A stretch of 16,253 bases of DNA, taken from Brevundimonas sp. GTDB lineage: Bacteria; Pseudomonadota; Alphaproteobacteria; Caulobacterales; Caulobacteraceae. This document shows positions 4,983 through 11,789 of this stretch, one piece after another. Below the pieces are notes generated by a model that was not told the DNA's origin, ran no database searches, and saw nothing but the letters and a program-made list of their open reading frames with translations. Both the position numbers and the translations under genes were made by a program. Position 1 is the stretch's first letter. Every line of letters starts with the position of its first letter. The stretch spans positions 1 to 16,253 of the forward strand of contig JAVHYH010000007.1 of assembly GCA_031119155.1 (NCBI GenBank), given 5' to 3'.

Positions 4983-6545
4983 ATGAATCGACGGCAACTG
5001 GGTCTGGGCGCGGCGGTATCGGCCCTGGCGTCCTCGTTTGGCGCCAATGCGCTGGCGCAGACCCGTGATCCCGGCGCGGTCGCCTTCTACGACAGCTTCA
5101 ACGACCAGCTGGCCCGCCTGCCCGCCACGGTGCAGCCGGACGTGCGCGCCTTCTACGAGATGAACGGCTGGCGCCCGGTGTGGACCGCCGACCGCATCCG
5201 CGCCCTGCAGTCCTCCGCCGCCCGCGCCGAGCGGCACGGCCTGTCGCAGGGCGACTTCTTCGACTTCAACGCCCTGGCCTCGGATCGCGCCGGCGGCGAG
5301 ATGAAGACCACCGCCGCGGCCATGACCTATGCCCGCGTCCTCGCCGAAGGCCGCGTCCGGCCCGAGACGGTCGAGGACCTGTGGGAGATGCAGAAGAACC
5401 GCGTCGACCTGCCCGCCGGGCTGAACGACGCCCTCGCCTCGAACCGCCTGCTCGACTGGTTCGAAGGGCTGGCCCCCACCGACATCGGCTATTCCAACCT
5501 GTCGGCCGGCTATGTCCGCTATCGCCGCCTGATCAGCAGCGGCGGCGGCTGGCCCGCCTTCCGCGTCGGCGCCAACATCGAACCGGGCGGCAGCGACAGC
5601 CGCATCCCGGCCCTGATCCAGCGCCTCGTCGCCGAGGGCGACCTGTCGGCCGCCGACGGCGCCCGCATCAGCGCCATGGGCAATGTCTATGGCCCGGACC
5701 TACAGGTCGGCGTCCGCAGCTTCCAGACCCGCCACGGCCTGACCGCCGACGGCCGCATCGGCACCGGCACCCAGCGCTCGCTCTCGGCCTCGGCCGAGGA
5801 CCGCGCCCGCCAGATCGCCCTGAACCTGGAGCGTCGCCGCTGGCTGAAGCGCGAGCTCCAGCCCGAGCGGATCGAGGTCAACACCGCCGCCGCCATCATG
5901 GTCTACTGGAAGGACGGCCGGCCGGTTCACTCGAACCGCGTCGTGGTCGGCTCGGCCGAGAACCAGACCCCCAGCCTCGAGAAGCCGTTCGCCTCGGTCG
6001 TGGCCAACCCGCCCTGGTACGTGCCCGCCGGCATCGCCCGCCGCGAGATCCTGCCCCGCGGCCCGGCCTATCTGGCCAGCCAGAACATGTACGTCCAGAA
6101 CGGCACGGTCATCCAGCGCGCCGGTCCGCAGGCCGCGCTGGGCTATGTGAAGTTCGAGCTGCGCGACAGCTACGCCATCTTCCTGCACGACACCCCGTCC
6201 AAGGCGGCCTTCAACCTGGCCATGCGCCAGCGCAGCCACGGCTGCGTACGGGTCCAGAACGCGGTCGAGTTCGCCCGCCTGCTTCTATCGCCGGACCCGA
6301 CCCTGCTGGGTCAGTTCGACACGGCCCAGGACACGCGCAACACCCGCCGCATCCAGGTCGGCCGCGAGATCGGCGTGCGCCTGCTCTACTGGACCGCATT
6401 CGTCGACGGTCAGGGCCGCGTCGCCTTCCGCGAGGACGTCTATGAGCGGGACGCCAAGCTGGCCGAAGCCCTCGGCATCGGCGTCAGCCTGCCCAAGCCG
6501 GTCGATGACGGCCGCGGCCGCGACGCCAACGACGTCGGGCCGTAA
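4983..6545 (+). CDS. Murein L,D-transpeptidase (YkuD domain with peptidoglycan-binding domain)
   Basis: The periplasmic enzyme of 520 residues would form 3-3 or lipoprotein cross-links in peptidoglycan. The N-terminus MNRRQLGLGAAVSALASS is a signal peptide with likely cleavage after ANALA (residue 25); the paired arginines resemble a Tat signal. An N-terminal scaffold like that of E. coli YcbB (LdtD) covers about residues 30-230. A peptidoglycan-binding repeat spans 236-267 (YGPDLQVGVRSFQTRHGLTA), and the YkuD domain follows with catalytic SHGCVRV, H419 and C421. Length and order fit the YcbB group. ATG at 4983 is preferred to the in-frame GTG at 4980; GAAGAG lies upstream. It is transcribed away from rpmE's terminator and converges on the minus-strand gene that ends at 6564. 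Confidence 0.93.
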   Translation: MNRRQLGLGAAVSALASSFGANALAQTRDPGAVAFYDSFNDQLARLPATVQPDVRAFYEMNGWRPVWTADRIRALQSSAARAERHGLSQGDFFDFNALASDRAGGEMKTTAAAMTYARVLAEGRVRPETVEDLWEMQKNRVDLPAGLNDALASNRLLDWFEGLAPTDIGYSNLSAGYVRYRRLISSGGGWPAFRVGANIEPGGSDSRIPALIQRLVAEGDLSAADGARISAMGNVYGPDLQVGVRSFQTRHGLTADGRIGTGTQRSLSASAEDRARQIALNLERRRWLKRELQPERIEVNTAAAIMVYWKDGRPVHSNRVVVGSAENQTPSLEKPFASVVANPPWYVPAGIARREILPRGPAYLASQNMYVQNGTVIQRAGPQAALGYVKFELRDSYAIFLHDTPSKAAFNLAMRQRSHGCVRVQNAVEFARLLLSPDPTLLGQFDTAQDTRNTRRIQVGREIGVRLLYWTAFVDGQGRVAFREDVYERDAKLAEALGIGVSLPKPVDDGRGRDANDVGP

Positions 6546-6555
6546 GCCATCAGAA

Positions 6556-6584
6556 GAGGCGGATCAGGGAAGCCTGTCCGCCTC
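6556..6584. terminator. Hairpin between convergent genes
   Basis: GAGGCGGA (6556-6563) pairs with TCCGCCTC (6577-6584). Inside it CAGG pairs with CCTG around a GAAG loop, with one bulged T. It lies 10 nt after the transpeptidase stop and overlaps the last codons of the opposing gene. It lacks a T-tract, so factor-independent termination is uncertain. Confidence 0.4.
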
Positions 6585-6935
6585 GATCCGCACCGAGCCG
6601 CAGCCCGACGCCAGCACATCCAGACGATAGGGCCAACCCGGCATCACATGGCCGCCGGTCGTGCGATGGACGCCGTCCTCGTCGCGGCAGACCGCCCGGA
6701 CACCGCCGTCGGCGGTGAATTTCGCGAACCGGAACAGCCGCTGCCCGGCCTTCAGCTCACCCGACCACCCGAAGTCGCCCTCGACGGTCGAGGCGACCTC
6801 CAGCGTCAGGGGCGCATTGCTGCGATTGTCGATGATGACCAGCGACCGCCCGCTCAGGATGATCGCCCCGGCCACAAGGGCGAAGAACACGACCACACCG
6901 CCGACGGCGATCAGCAGCCGCCGCCCGCGCGTCAT
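6564..6935 (-). CDS. Membrane-anchored protein of unknown function, coupled to rcdA
   Basis: The 123-residue product has basic residues (MTRGRRLL), one hydrophobic helix (about 7-28) and a periplasmic part of about 90 residues that looks beta-rich. Two cysteines (RAVCRDEDG and ASGCGSV) could form a disulfide in the periplasm. I recognise no family. ATG 6935 is chosen because GAGG lies 8 nt upstream; the alternative is GTG 6947, four codons upstream, which overlaps the rcdA stop as GTGA. In either case translation is probably coupled to rcdA, and the two genes likely share a transcript. A link with cell-cycle or envelope function is inferred only from this position. Confidence 0.75.
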   Translation of the reverse strand: MTRGRRLLIAVGGVVVFFALVAGAIILSGRSLVIIDNRSNAPLTLEVASTVEGDFGWSGELKAGQRLFRFAKFTADGGVRAVCRDEDGVHRTTGGHVMPGWPYRLDVLASGCGSVRIEADRLP

Positions 6936-6943
6936 GCCCCGCC

Positions 6944-7480
6944 TCACTGGCGGAAGGCCGCGGCCAGTCGATCCATCTGGCTCTGCACCGGATTGATCGC
7001 CTCTTCCTCGGGGGCGTCGAGGTACATCTTGCGGTCCAGATGCAGGACGCGGTCGTACAGCCGCTCGGACCGCACCAGATACTCCACCAGGGCGATCGGC
7101 AGGTCGCCGTGCGTCGGCTCCGCCTCGATCTTGCGTTCGGCCAGCCGATAGCGGGTCTCACAGGCCGCCAGGGCGGTCATGTCGCCCTCGCGCACCGCGC
7201 GCTGCACCAGCAGCCAGGACGCGATCTGCATCAGCCGGGTGGTCAGCTTCATGCTCTCGCCCGCATAGGCCAGGGCGGCGGCGCGGGACAGCAGCTTGGA
7301 CTCCCGGCGCCCGTCGCCGTCCAGATAGGCGGCGGTTTCCTCGACCAGCTCCATCCCTTCGCGGAAGGTGCGGTCGAACAGCTCCGAACGCGCGAAATCG
7401 TCCACCACCGCTTCGCGGGTGCGGCCCGAAGGCGTCAGAACGGAGGCGTCGTCGGTAGGCATGAACTCAACCAGACTCAT
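6944..7480 (-). CDS. rcdA: RcdA-type regulator of CtrA degradation (DUF1465)
   Basis: This 178-residue helical protein belongs to the DUF1465 family. In Caulobacter crescentus the family member RcdA is an adaptor that, with CpdR and PopA, helps ClpXP degrade the cell-cycle regulator CtrA and other substrates at the G1-S transition. Recognisable family segments are GMELVEETAAYLDGDGR, AALAYAGESMKLTTRLMQ and ASWLLVQRAVREGDM. The length is as expected. ATG 7480 lacks a clear Shine-Dalgarno; an internal ATG at 7462 is a possible alternative. The DUF1192 gene lies 95 nt upstream on the same strand, a pairing I associate with alphaproteobacteria, and an unknown membrane protein gene follows without a gap. 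Function is by homology. Confidence 0.9.
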   Translation of the reverse strand: MSLVEFMPTDDASVLTPSGRTREAVVDDFARSELFDRTFREGMELVEETAAYLDGDGRRESKLLSRAAALAYAGESMKLTTRLMQIASWLLVQRAVREGDMTALAACETRYRLAERKIEAEPTHGDLPIALVEYLVRSERLYDRVLHLDRKMYLDAPEEEAINPVQSQMDRLAAAFRQ

Positions 7481-7575
7481 GGACTGCAGGTACCCGTATC
7501 ACGACCGGCACGGATGCGCGCGGCCAGACCGGCCACTGCAACGCCTGTGCCATGCACGTAACCGGGGAAAAGCGG

Positions 7576-7779
7576 TCAGCTGCGGAAATTGAACAATGCA
7601 TCCGCGGCGTTACGCTGGGAAGACTTGCCCTCTATGGCGGTCTTCGAGCGGGCGATCTCGGCCTCCAGCGTCTCGATCCGTTCCTTCAGATCCTCGACCG
7701 AATAGCCGTCCAGATCCTCGCGGGTCAGGGCCGTCAACGGGGCGCCGCGGGCCGGCCGGGGCTCCAGATCCTCAAACAT
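7576..7779 (-). CDS. DUF1192 family protein
   Basis: The small cytoplasmic protein of 67 residues has the core LTREDLDGYSVEDLKERIET, followed by a heptad-like helix to about residue 50 that may form a coiled coil. It is typical of DUF1192, a family of unknown function common in alphaproteobacteria. A strong Shine-Dalgarno (AAGGAGG, 5 nt before ATG 7779) fixes the start. It lies upstream of rcdA on the same strand and diverges from the quinone oxidoreductase gene, with 78 nt between the starts. No role is known to me beyond this recurring neighbourhood. Confidence 0.9.
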   Translation of the reverse strand: MFEDLEPRPARGAPLTALTREDLDGYSVEDLKERIETLEAEIARSKTAIEGKSSQRNAADALFNFRS

Positions 7780-7857
7780 CGTCGCCTCCTTCGTGGTCTT
7801 CGGGAACGCAAACCCCTATCTGAACGCCCGGACACGGATGATTGCAAGGACAACGGG

Positions 7858-8829
7858 ATGCGGGTGATCCAGATCGAAGGCGGTTCCGGCCCGGCGGAGG
7901 CTCTGGTTCCGGCCGAGCGTCCCGATCCGGTTCCCGGTCCGGGCCAGATCCGCATCCGGGTGCGCGCCGCGGGCGTCAACCGTCCCGATTTGCTCCAGCG
8001 CAACGGCCTCTACCCCCCGCCCCCCGGCGCGCCCGACACCCTGGGTCTGGAAGTCGCGGGCGAGGTGGACCAGATCGGTGAGGGCGTCACCCGCTGGTCG
8101 GTCGGCGACCGCGTCTGCGCCCTGCTCGGTGGCGGCGGCTATGCCGACCATGCGGTCGTGGACGCCCGCCACGCCCTTCCCGTCCCCGAGGGTCTCGACT
8201 TCATTCAGGCCGCCGCCCTGCCCGAGACGGTCTGCACCGTCTTCGCCAATGTGTTCGAGGCCGGCGGACTGAAGGTGGGCGAGACCCTGCTGATCCATGG
8301 TGCCACCAGCGGCATCGGCGTCACCGCCATCCAGATGGCGAAGGCGGCCGGCGCCCGGGTCATCGCCACCTCCCGCGGCCCGGCCAAGACCGAGGCCGCC
8401 CGCGCCCTCGGCGCCGACCTCAGTCTCGACGCCACCGCCGGGGACATGAGCGCCGCCATCCGCGACTTCAGCGGCGTCGATGTAGTGCTGGACATGCTGG
8501 GCGCCGACTATGCCGAACTGAATCAGGCGGCGCTCAAGCCCTTCGGCCGCTGGGTGGTCATCGCCACCCTGACCGGCGCTGCGGCGCAGATCGACCTGAT
8601 GAAGGTGATGCTGAAGCGGATCGTTCTGACCGGCTCGACCCTTCGCGCCCGTCCGGCGGACGAGAAGGCCCGGCTGATCGCCGCGGTCGAGGCCACCGCC
8701 TGGCCCTGGCTGGCGTCCGGCGCGCTGAAGCCGCCGATCGACGCCGTCTTCCCGCTGGAACAGGCCGCCGACGCCCACCGCCGCCTCGAAGCCGGCGATC
8801 ACATCGGCAAGATCGTCCTGACCGCCTAG
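7858..8829 (+). CDS. NAD(P)H quinone oxidoreductase, PIG3-like (zinc-free MDR family)
   Basis: The cytoplasmic oxidoreductase of 323 residues belongs to the medium-chain dehydrogenase/reductase superfamily and probably reduces quinones with NADPH. The N-terminal GroES-like domain shows the PIG3/quinone-reductase pattern NRPDLLQRNGLYPPPPGAP. The nucleotide-binding domain has the glycine-rich turn HGATSGIG at residues 147-154. Catalytic-zinc ligands are absent, as usual for quinone reductases. ATG 7858 follows AGGA by about 7 nt and gives the family N-terminus MRVIQI; the open frame continues upstream but is antisense to DUF1192. Its TAG stop interleaves with the stop of the opposing DUF1428 gene. 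Confidence 0.93.
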   Translation: MRVIQIEGGSGPAEALVPAERPDPVPGPGQIRIRVRAAGVNRPDLLQRNGLYPPPPGAPDTLGLEVAGEVDQIGEGVTRWSVGDRVCALLGGGGYADHAVVDARHALPVPEGLDFIQAAALPETVCTVFANVFEAGGLKVGETLLIHGATSGIGVTAIQMAKAAGARVIATSRGPAKTEAARALGADLSLDATAGDMSAAIRDFSGVDVVLDMLGADYAELNQAALKPFGRWVVIATLTGAAAQIDLMKVMLKRIVLTGSTLRARPADEKARLIAAVEATAWPWLASGALKPPIDAVFPLEQAADAHRRLEAGDHIGKIVLTA

Positions 8830-9185
8830 AGCGCCAGCAGGGTCGTGAACCCGCCGTAGATCATCCGCTTGCCGTCGAACGGCGCATCCGCATCCATCTG
8901 CTGATCCTTGATGCGCGGGTCTTCCATGACCTTGGCGTTCACGGCGTCGCGCTGCTCGCGCGAGTCATAGGTGATCCACGAGAAGACCACGACCTCGCCC
9001 TCCCCGGCCTGAACGGCGCGTGGGAAGGATGTGATCTCGCCATAGGGCACGTCGTCGGCCACGCATTCCACATAGGCGCGCGCGCCGTGCTCCTTCCAGA
9101 CCTCGCCGGCCTTGCGGGCGAACTCGCGATACGCGTCGATCCGATCCTTCGGGACCGCCAGTACGAAACCGTCGACATAGGACAT
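8826..9185 (-). CDS. DUF1428 family protein (YbaA-like)
   Basis: The 119-residue protein is closely similar to E. coli YbaA: MSYVDGFVLAVPKD at the start, then VVFSWITYDSREQRDAVN and PFDGKRMIYGGF near the end. The family adopts a dimeric alpha/beta-barrel (ferredoxin-like) fold; its function is unknown. AGGAG lies 6 nt before ATG 9185. An 8-bp inverted repeat just upstream could partly mask this site. The gene follows the CVNH/crystallin gene on the same strand after 56 nt, so the two may share a transcript. It converges on the quinone oxidoreductase gene with interleaved stop codons. Confidence 0.93.
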   Translation of the reverse strand: MSYVDGFVLAVPKDRIDAYREFARKAGEVWKEHGARAYVECVADDVPYGEITSFPRAVQAGEGEVVVFSWITYDSREQRDAVNAKVMEDPRIKDQQMDADAPFDGKRMIYGGFTTLLAL

Positions 9186-9223
9186 GGGAGGCTCCTCTTC
9201 CTGTGTCGGAACAGAAGCCTCCC
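9186..9223 (-). promoter_or_regulatory. Hairpin at the DUF1428 ribosome binding site
   Basis: On the minus strand GGGAGGCT (9223-9216) pairs with AGCCTCCC (9193-9186), the latter directly before the ATG. The AGGAG ribosome binding site lies at the stem's edge, with its last two bases in the stem. It could modulate translation, or serve as a transcript end for the upstream gene. Confidence 0.4.
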
Positions 9224-9241
9224 TGTCGTCAGGAGTTCCGT

Positions 9242-9859
9242 TTACCTGCCGCCGCGACGCAGCGGACGCAGGGACGAGATGCGGTCGTTGAAGCGATGGT
9301 TGCCCAGGTTGCGGACGTCATCGCTGAAGGTCCGGCATTCGCCGCGATAGTTGGCGTCCGAGCAGGCTTCCCACTCGCCGGTGACCCGCATCGAGCTGAT
9401 CGCGTCGTTCAAACCGGACCGGCCCAGGTTCGGAATGCCGTCACGGAAGCTGGCGGACCGGCCGCGATAGTCGGCGTTCTCATAGACGGTGATCGAGGCG
9501 CGACCGCCGCCCCATCCGCCACCGTTTCCGCCGCCCCAGCCGCCGCCGGGACCGCCCGGACGGCCGCCGCCCGAGTCCTCATAGTCGCCCCGGAACAGGC
9601 CGCAGACCAGCAGGCCGTCGTTGTTGCGAATCTCGTAGTTGCCGCAGCGGTTCAGCTCGATCGACGTGCCGCGAACATCGCCGCGCCGCGTCTGGCAATC
9701 GGCGTAGAGCCGACCCCGGTTCACATATTCGCCGCTGCAGGACTCGCGGTAGTCGCCGCGCGGCGCGACACGCTCCTGACCGCCTCCCATCGCCGGGGCG
9801 CGTTCCTGACCGCCGCCCGCCGACATCAACGCCACTGCCGCAAGAGTCTCGATAAGCAT
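9242..9859 (-). CDS. Exported protein with CVNH lectin-like and beta/gamma-crystallin domains
   Basis: The 205-residue product starts with a hydrophobic leader (MLIETLAAVALMSAGG) that may be a signal peptide, although it lacks the usual positive residues. A tandem duplicated segment (GGGQERAPAM, GGGQERVAPR) follows. Residues about 35-90 look like a CVNH (cyanovirin-N homology) domain, with C41, C55, C72 and C86 able to form two disulfides and the typical LNRCGNYEIRNNDG segment. A glycine-rich linker covers about 95-120. Residues 120-200 form a beta/gamma-crystallin domain with two calcium motifs, NDAISS (151-156) and NDRISS (191-196), both matching N/D-N/D-x-x-S/T-S. GGAGG 6 nt before ATG 9859 fixes the start. 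A carbohydrate-binding, calcium-stabilised envelope or secreted protein is inferred. Confidence 0.85.
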   Translation of the reverse strand: MLIETLAAVALMSAGGGQERAPAMGGGQERVAPRGDYRESCSGEYVNRGRLYADCQTRRGDVRGTSIELNRCGNYEIRNNDGLLVCGLFRGDYEDSGGGRPGGPGGGWGGGNGGGWGGGRASITVYENADYRGRSASFRDGIPNLGRSGLNDAISSMRVTGEWEACSDANYRGECRTFSDDVRNLGNHRFNDRISSLRPLRRGGR

Positions 9860-9915
9860 GGTGTCCTCCCAGTGCCCAGACTGGCGCATCAACGCGCCGA
9901 TGGGGCCAATGTTCA

Positions 9916-9939
9916 ACAGCCAAGCTGAACCGTGGCTGT
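9916..9939. promoter_or_regulatory. Operator-like inverted repeat in the divergent region upstream of trcR
   Basis: ACAGCCA (9916-9922) and TGGCTGT (9933-9939) form a perfect 7-bp inverted repeat with a 10-nt spacer. It lies in the 227-nt region between the CVNH/crystallin gene and trcR, which are divergent. Arm spacing fits a dimeric regulator on two turns of DNA. No regulator can be named. Confidence 0.3.
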
Positions 9940-9997
9940 ACAACTCTGTTCGGGATCGTTTCTTTTTCTCGCGAACAGGCCTATGTAGCTAACATCA

Positions 9998-10021
9998 GCG
10001 CCCGGCCGAAAGGTCGGGCGC
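9998..10021 (+). promoter_or_regulatory. GNRA-loop hairpin in the trcR 5' leader
   Basis: GCGCCCGGCC (9998-10007) pairs with GGTCGGGCGC (10012-10021) with one G-T wobble and a GAAA tetraloop. It ends 65 nt before the trcR start and has no T-tract, so it is not an ordinary terminator. It is probably a stable element of the leader RNA. Confidence 0.5.
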
Positions 10022-10086
10022 CGTCGTATCCGGAACCCGCCAGACTCTGGTTTGCGCGGCTCCAAACCTGAGAAGCGAACACGCGC

Positions 10087-10758
10087 ATGACCGACATTCT
10101 GATGCCCAAGGCCACCGCGGTCTGGATGGTCGACAACACCTCGCTGACCTTCGAGCAGATCGCCGATTTCTGCGGCCTGCACCCGCTGGAAGTGCGCGGC
10201 ATCGCCGACGGCGATGTGGCCCGCGACATCCGCGGCGTCGATCCGATCACCGGCGGCCAGCTGACCCGCGAGGAACTGGACAAGGCCCAGGCCGACTCCA
10301 ACTACCGCATGAAGGCCGTGGTCAGCCGCCACGCCGAACTGCTGAAGTCGGCCAAGCCGGCGCCGAAATACACTCCGGTCTCGCGCCGCCAGGACCGTCC
10401 GGACGCCATCATGTGGTTCGTCAAGAACCACCCGGAAGTGACCGACGCCCAGATCTCCAAGCTGCTGGGCACGACCAAGGCCACCATCGAGACCGTGCGC
10501 AACCGCACGCACTGGAACTCGGCCAACATCAAGGCCGTCGATCCGGTGACCTTGGGCCTCGTCGGCCAGCTGGCGCTGGACGAACTGGTCAAGAAGGCCG
10601 CCGACAAGAAGGCCAAGGACGACGCCAAGCGCGGCGGCGCGACCCTGCAGGCCGTGGACGCCCCGGTCGAGGACGCCGAACCCGAATTCGTGCCGGAAGA
10701 GCGCGAGCGCCGCGGCGCCGAGCCGACCGCCGAGTCGGTCTTCGGTTCGCGGGATTAA
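10087..10758 (+). CDS. trcR: DUF1013 family cell-cycle transcriptional regulator, TrcR-like
   Basis: The 223-residue cytoplasmic protein is of the DUF1013 family, annotated in alphaproteobacteria as the transcriptional regulator TrcR. Two helix-turn-helix-like segments are visible: residues about 20-40 (LTFEQIADFCGLHPLEVRGI) and about 115-145 (VTDAQISKLLGTTKATIETV followed by NRTHW). A basic, lysine-rich stretch (KKAADKKAKDDAKRG) and an acidic, probably disordered tail follow. It lacks any membrane segment. Its 5' leader carries a GAAA-loop hairpin and, further upstream, an inverted repeat, so control at the DNA or RNA level is possible. The stop is followed directly by a palindromic repeat. 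Family assignment is firm; the regulatory role is by homology. Confidence 0.88.
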   Translation: MTDILMPKATAVWMVDNTSLTFEQIADFCGLHPLEVRGIADGDVARDIRGVDPITGGQLTREELDKAQADSNYRMKAVVSRHAELLKSAKPAPKYTPVSRRQDRPDAIMWFVKNHPEVTDAQISKLLGTTKATIETVRNRTHWNSANIKAVDPVTLGLVGQLALDELVKKAADKKAKDDAKRGGATLQAVDAPVEDAEPEFVPEERERRGAEPTAESVFGSRD

Positions 10759-10818
10759 CCTCCCCACCTGTGGGGAGGGGGACCATCCGAAGCCACAGGC
10801 GAAGGATGGTGGAGGGGT
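10759..10818. repeat. Intergenic palindromic repeat, GGGGAGGGGG type (copy 2)
   Basis: CCTCCCCAC (10759-10767) pairs perfectly with GTGGGGAGG (10770-10778). It is followed by GGGACC, a second hairpin whose arms are ACCATCC (10782-10788) and GGATGGT (10804-10810), and GGAGGGGTT. It starts at the base after the trcR stop codon and shares its layout with 1482-1532. Confidence 0.8.
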
Positions 10819-10839
10819 TGTTTCAGCTCCCTCGACGCC

Positions 10840-10876
10840 AATAAAAACGGCCCCGGAGAGCGATCTCCGGGGCCGT
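10840..10876 (-). terminator. Rho-independent terminator of the DUF465 gene
   Basis: ACGGCCCCGGAGA and its exact complement form a 13-bp perfect stem (10847-10859 with 10864-10876) around a 4-nt loop. On the minus strand TTTTTATT follows, as expected for the gene ending at 10900. On the plus strand it may also stop transcription from trcR, though the T-tract there is weak. Confidence 0.9.
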
Positions 10877-10899
10877 CGTCATTTCGGGAGGTCAGGCGC

Positions 10900-11073
10900 C
10901 TAGTGGGCCCTGCCCTCCAGACTGGTGATCTCTTCCTTGAGCCGGAGCTTCTGCTGCTTGAGCTCCCTTACGCGAAGCGAGTCCGTTGCCGGGTTCCGGA
11001 TCTCGCGCTGGATGGTCTCATCCAGGTTGCGGTGGCGGTTTCCCAGTTCGCGGATACGAGCTTCGATGGTCAT
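10900..11073 (-). CDS. DUF465 (YdcH-like) family protein, first copy
   Basis: The 57-residue, highly charged helical protein reads MTIEARIRELGNRHRNLDET and, near its end, RVRELKQQKLRLKEEITSLE. This is the DUF465/YdcH pattern of two helices that form an antiparallel coiled-coil hairpin. The function of the family is unknown. ATG 11073 has GGAGG 8 nt upstream; ATG 11088, five codons upstream, lacks a ribosome binding site. The gene ends at its own terminator and diverges from ubiX over 116 nt. That region contains one GANTC site (11133-11137), the target of CcrM methylation in Caulobacterales. Confidence 0.88.
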   Translation of the reverse strand: MTIEARIRELGNRHRNLDETIQREIRNPATDSLRVRELKQQKLRLKEEITSLEGRAH

Positions 11074-11189
11074 GGCTTGCGCCTCCATGTCTAAGGGACC
11101 ACTAGAGTGAGCGCCCGGCTTGACCGCCTGTAGAATCACTTTCCGGTGAGGCTGGCGGCCTTCCGGACCGCACGACCCTGGAGCCCGAA

Positions 11190-11789
11190 TTGGCCGAAGA
11201 TGTGAACGGAGCCGTACTGCCTCCGCCCGGACGACTCGTCGTCGGAATTTCCGGCGCGTCCGGAATAACTTACGGCATCCGCGCTCTTGAGGCCCTCAGG
11301 GAACTTGAGGTCGAGAGCCACCTCGTCGTCAGCCGCGCCGCCCTGCTCACTTTGTCGCAGGAGACGGACCTTTCTCCCGACGACCTGACCGGCCGCGCGG
11401 ACGTGGTGCACAAGCTGAATGACGTGGGCGCCTCGATCGCCTCGGGCTCCTTCCGCACCATGGGCATGCTGATCGCCCCCTGCTCCGTGCGAACGATGGG
11501 CGAGATCGCCACCGGCGTGACCTCCACCCTGCTGACCCGCGCCGCTGATGTGGCGCTGAAGGAGCGCCGTCCGCTGGTGCTGATGGTCCGCGAGACGCCG
11601 TTCCACCTCGGCCACCTGCGCACCATGACCGCCCTGGCCGAGATGGGCGCGACCATCGCCCCGCCCCTGCCCGCCTTCTACGCGAAGCCGACCTCCATCG
11701 CGGAGATGGTCGATCAGTCCGTCGGTCGGGCGCTGGATGTCTTCGGCCTGGACTGGTCGGCGGTGAAGCGCTGGGACGGCCTCAAATGA
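11190..11789 (+). CDS. ubiX: Flavin prenyltransferase UbiX
   Basis: UbiX joins dimethylallyl phosphate to reduced FMN, making the prenylated flavin cofactor that the decarboxylase UbiD needs in ubiquinone synthesis. The 199-residue protein shows the flavin-binding turn VGISGASG (residues 18-25), SGSFRTMGMLIAPCSVRTMG, and the family segment RRPLVLMVRETPFH. The start is TTG at 11190 with GGAG 7 nt upstream; GTG 11202 is an alternative, and there is no ATG before the conserved core. The stop overlaps the next start as ATGA, so the two genes are translationally coupled. Confidence 0.95.
   Translation: MAEDVNGAVLPPPGRLVVGISGASGITYGIRALEALRELEVESHLVVSRAALLTLSQETDLSPDDLTGRADVVHKLNDVGASIASGSFRTMGMLIAPCSVRTMGEIATGVTSTLLTRAADVALKERRPLVLMVRETPFHLGHLRTMTALAEMGATIAPPLPAFYAKPTSIAEMVDQSVGRALDVFGLDWSAVKRWDGLK

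Noticed and set aside
9948..9962. Near match to the alphaproteobacterial LexA box GTTC-N7-GTTC upstream of trcR
   Set aside because: It reads GTTC-N7-TTTC, one mismatch in a short motif; no DNA-repair gene is near and chance matches are frequent.
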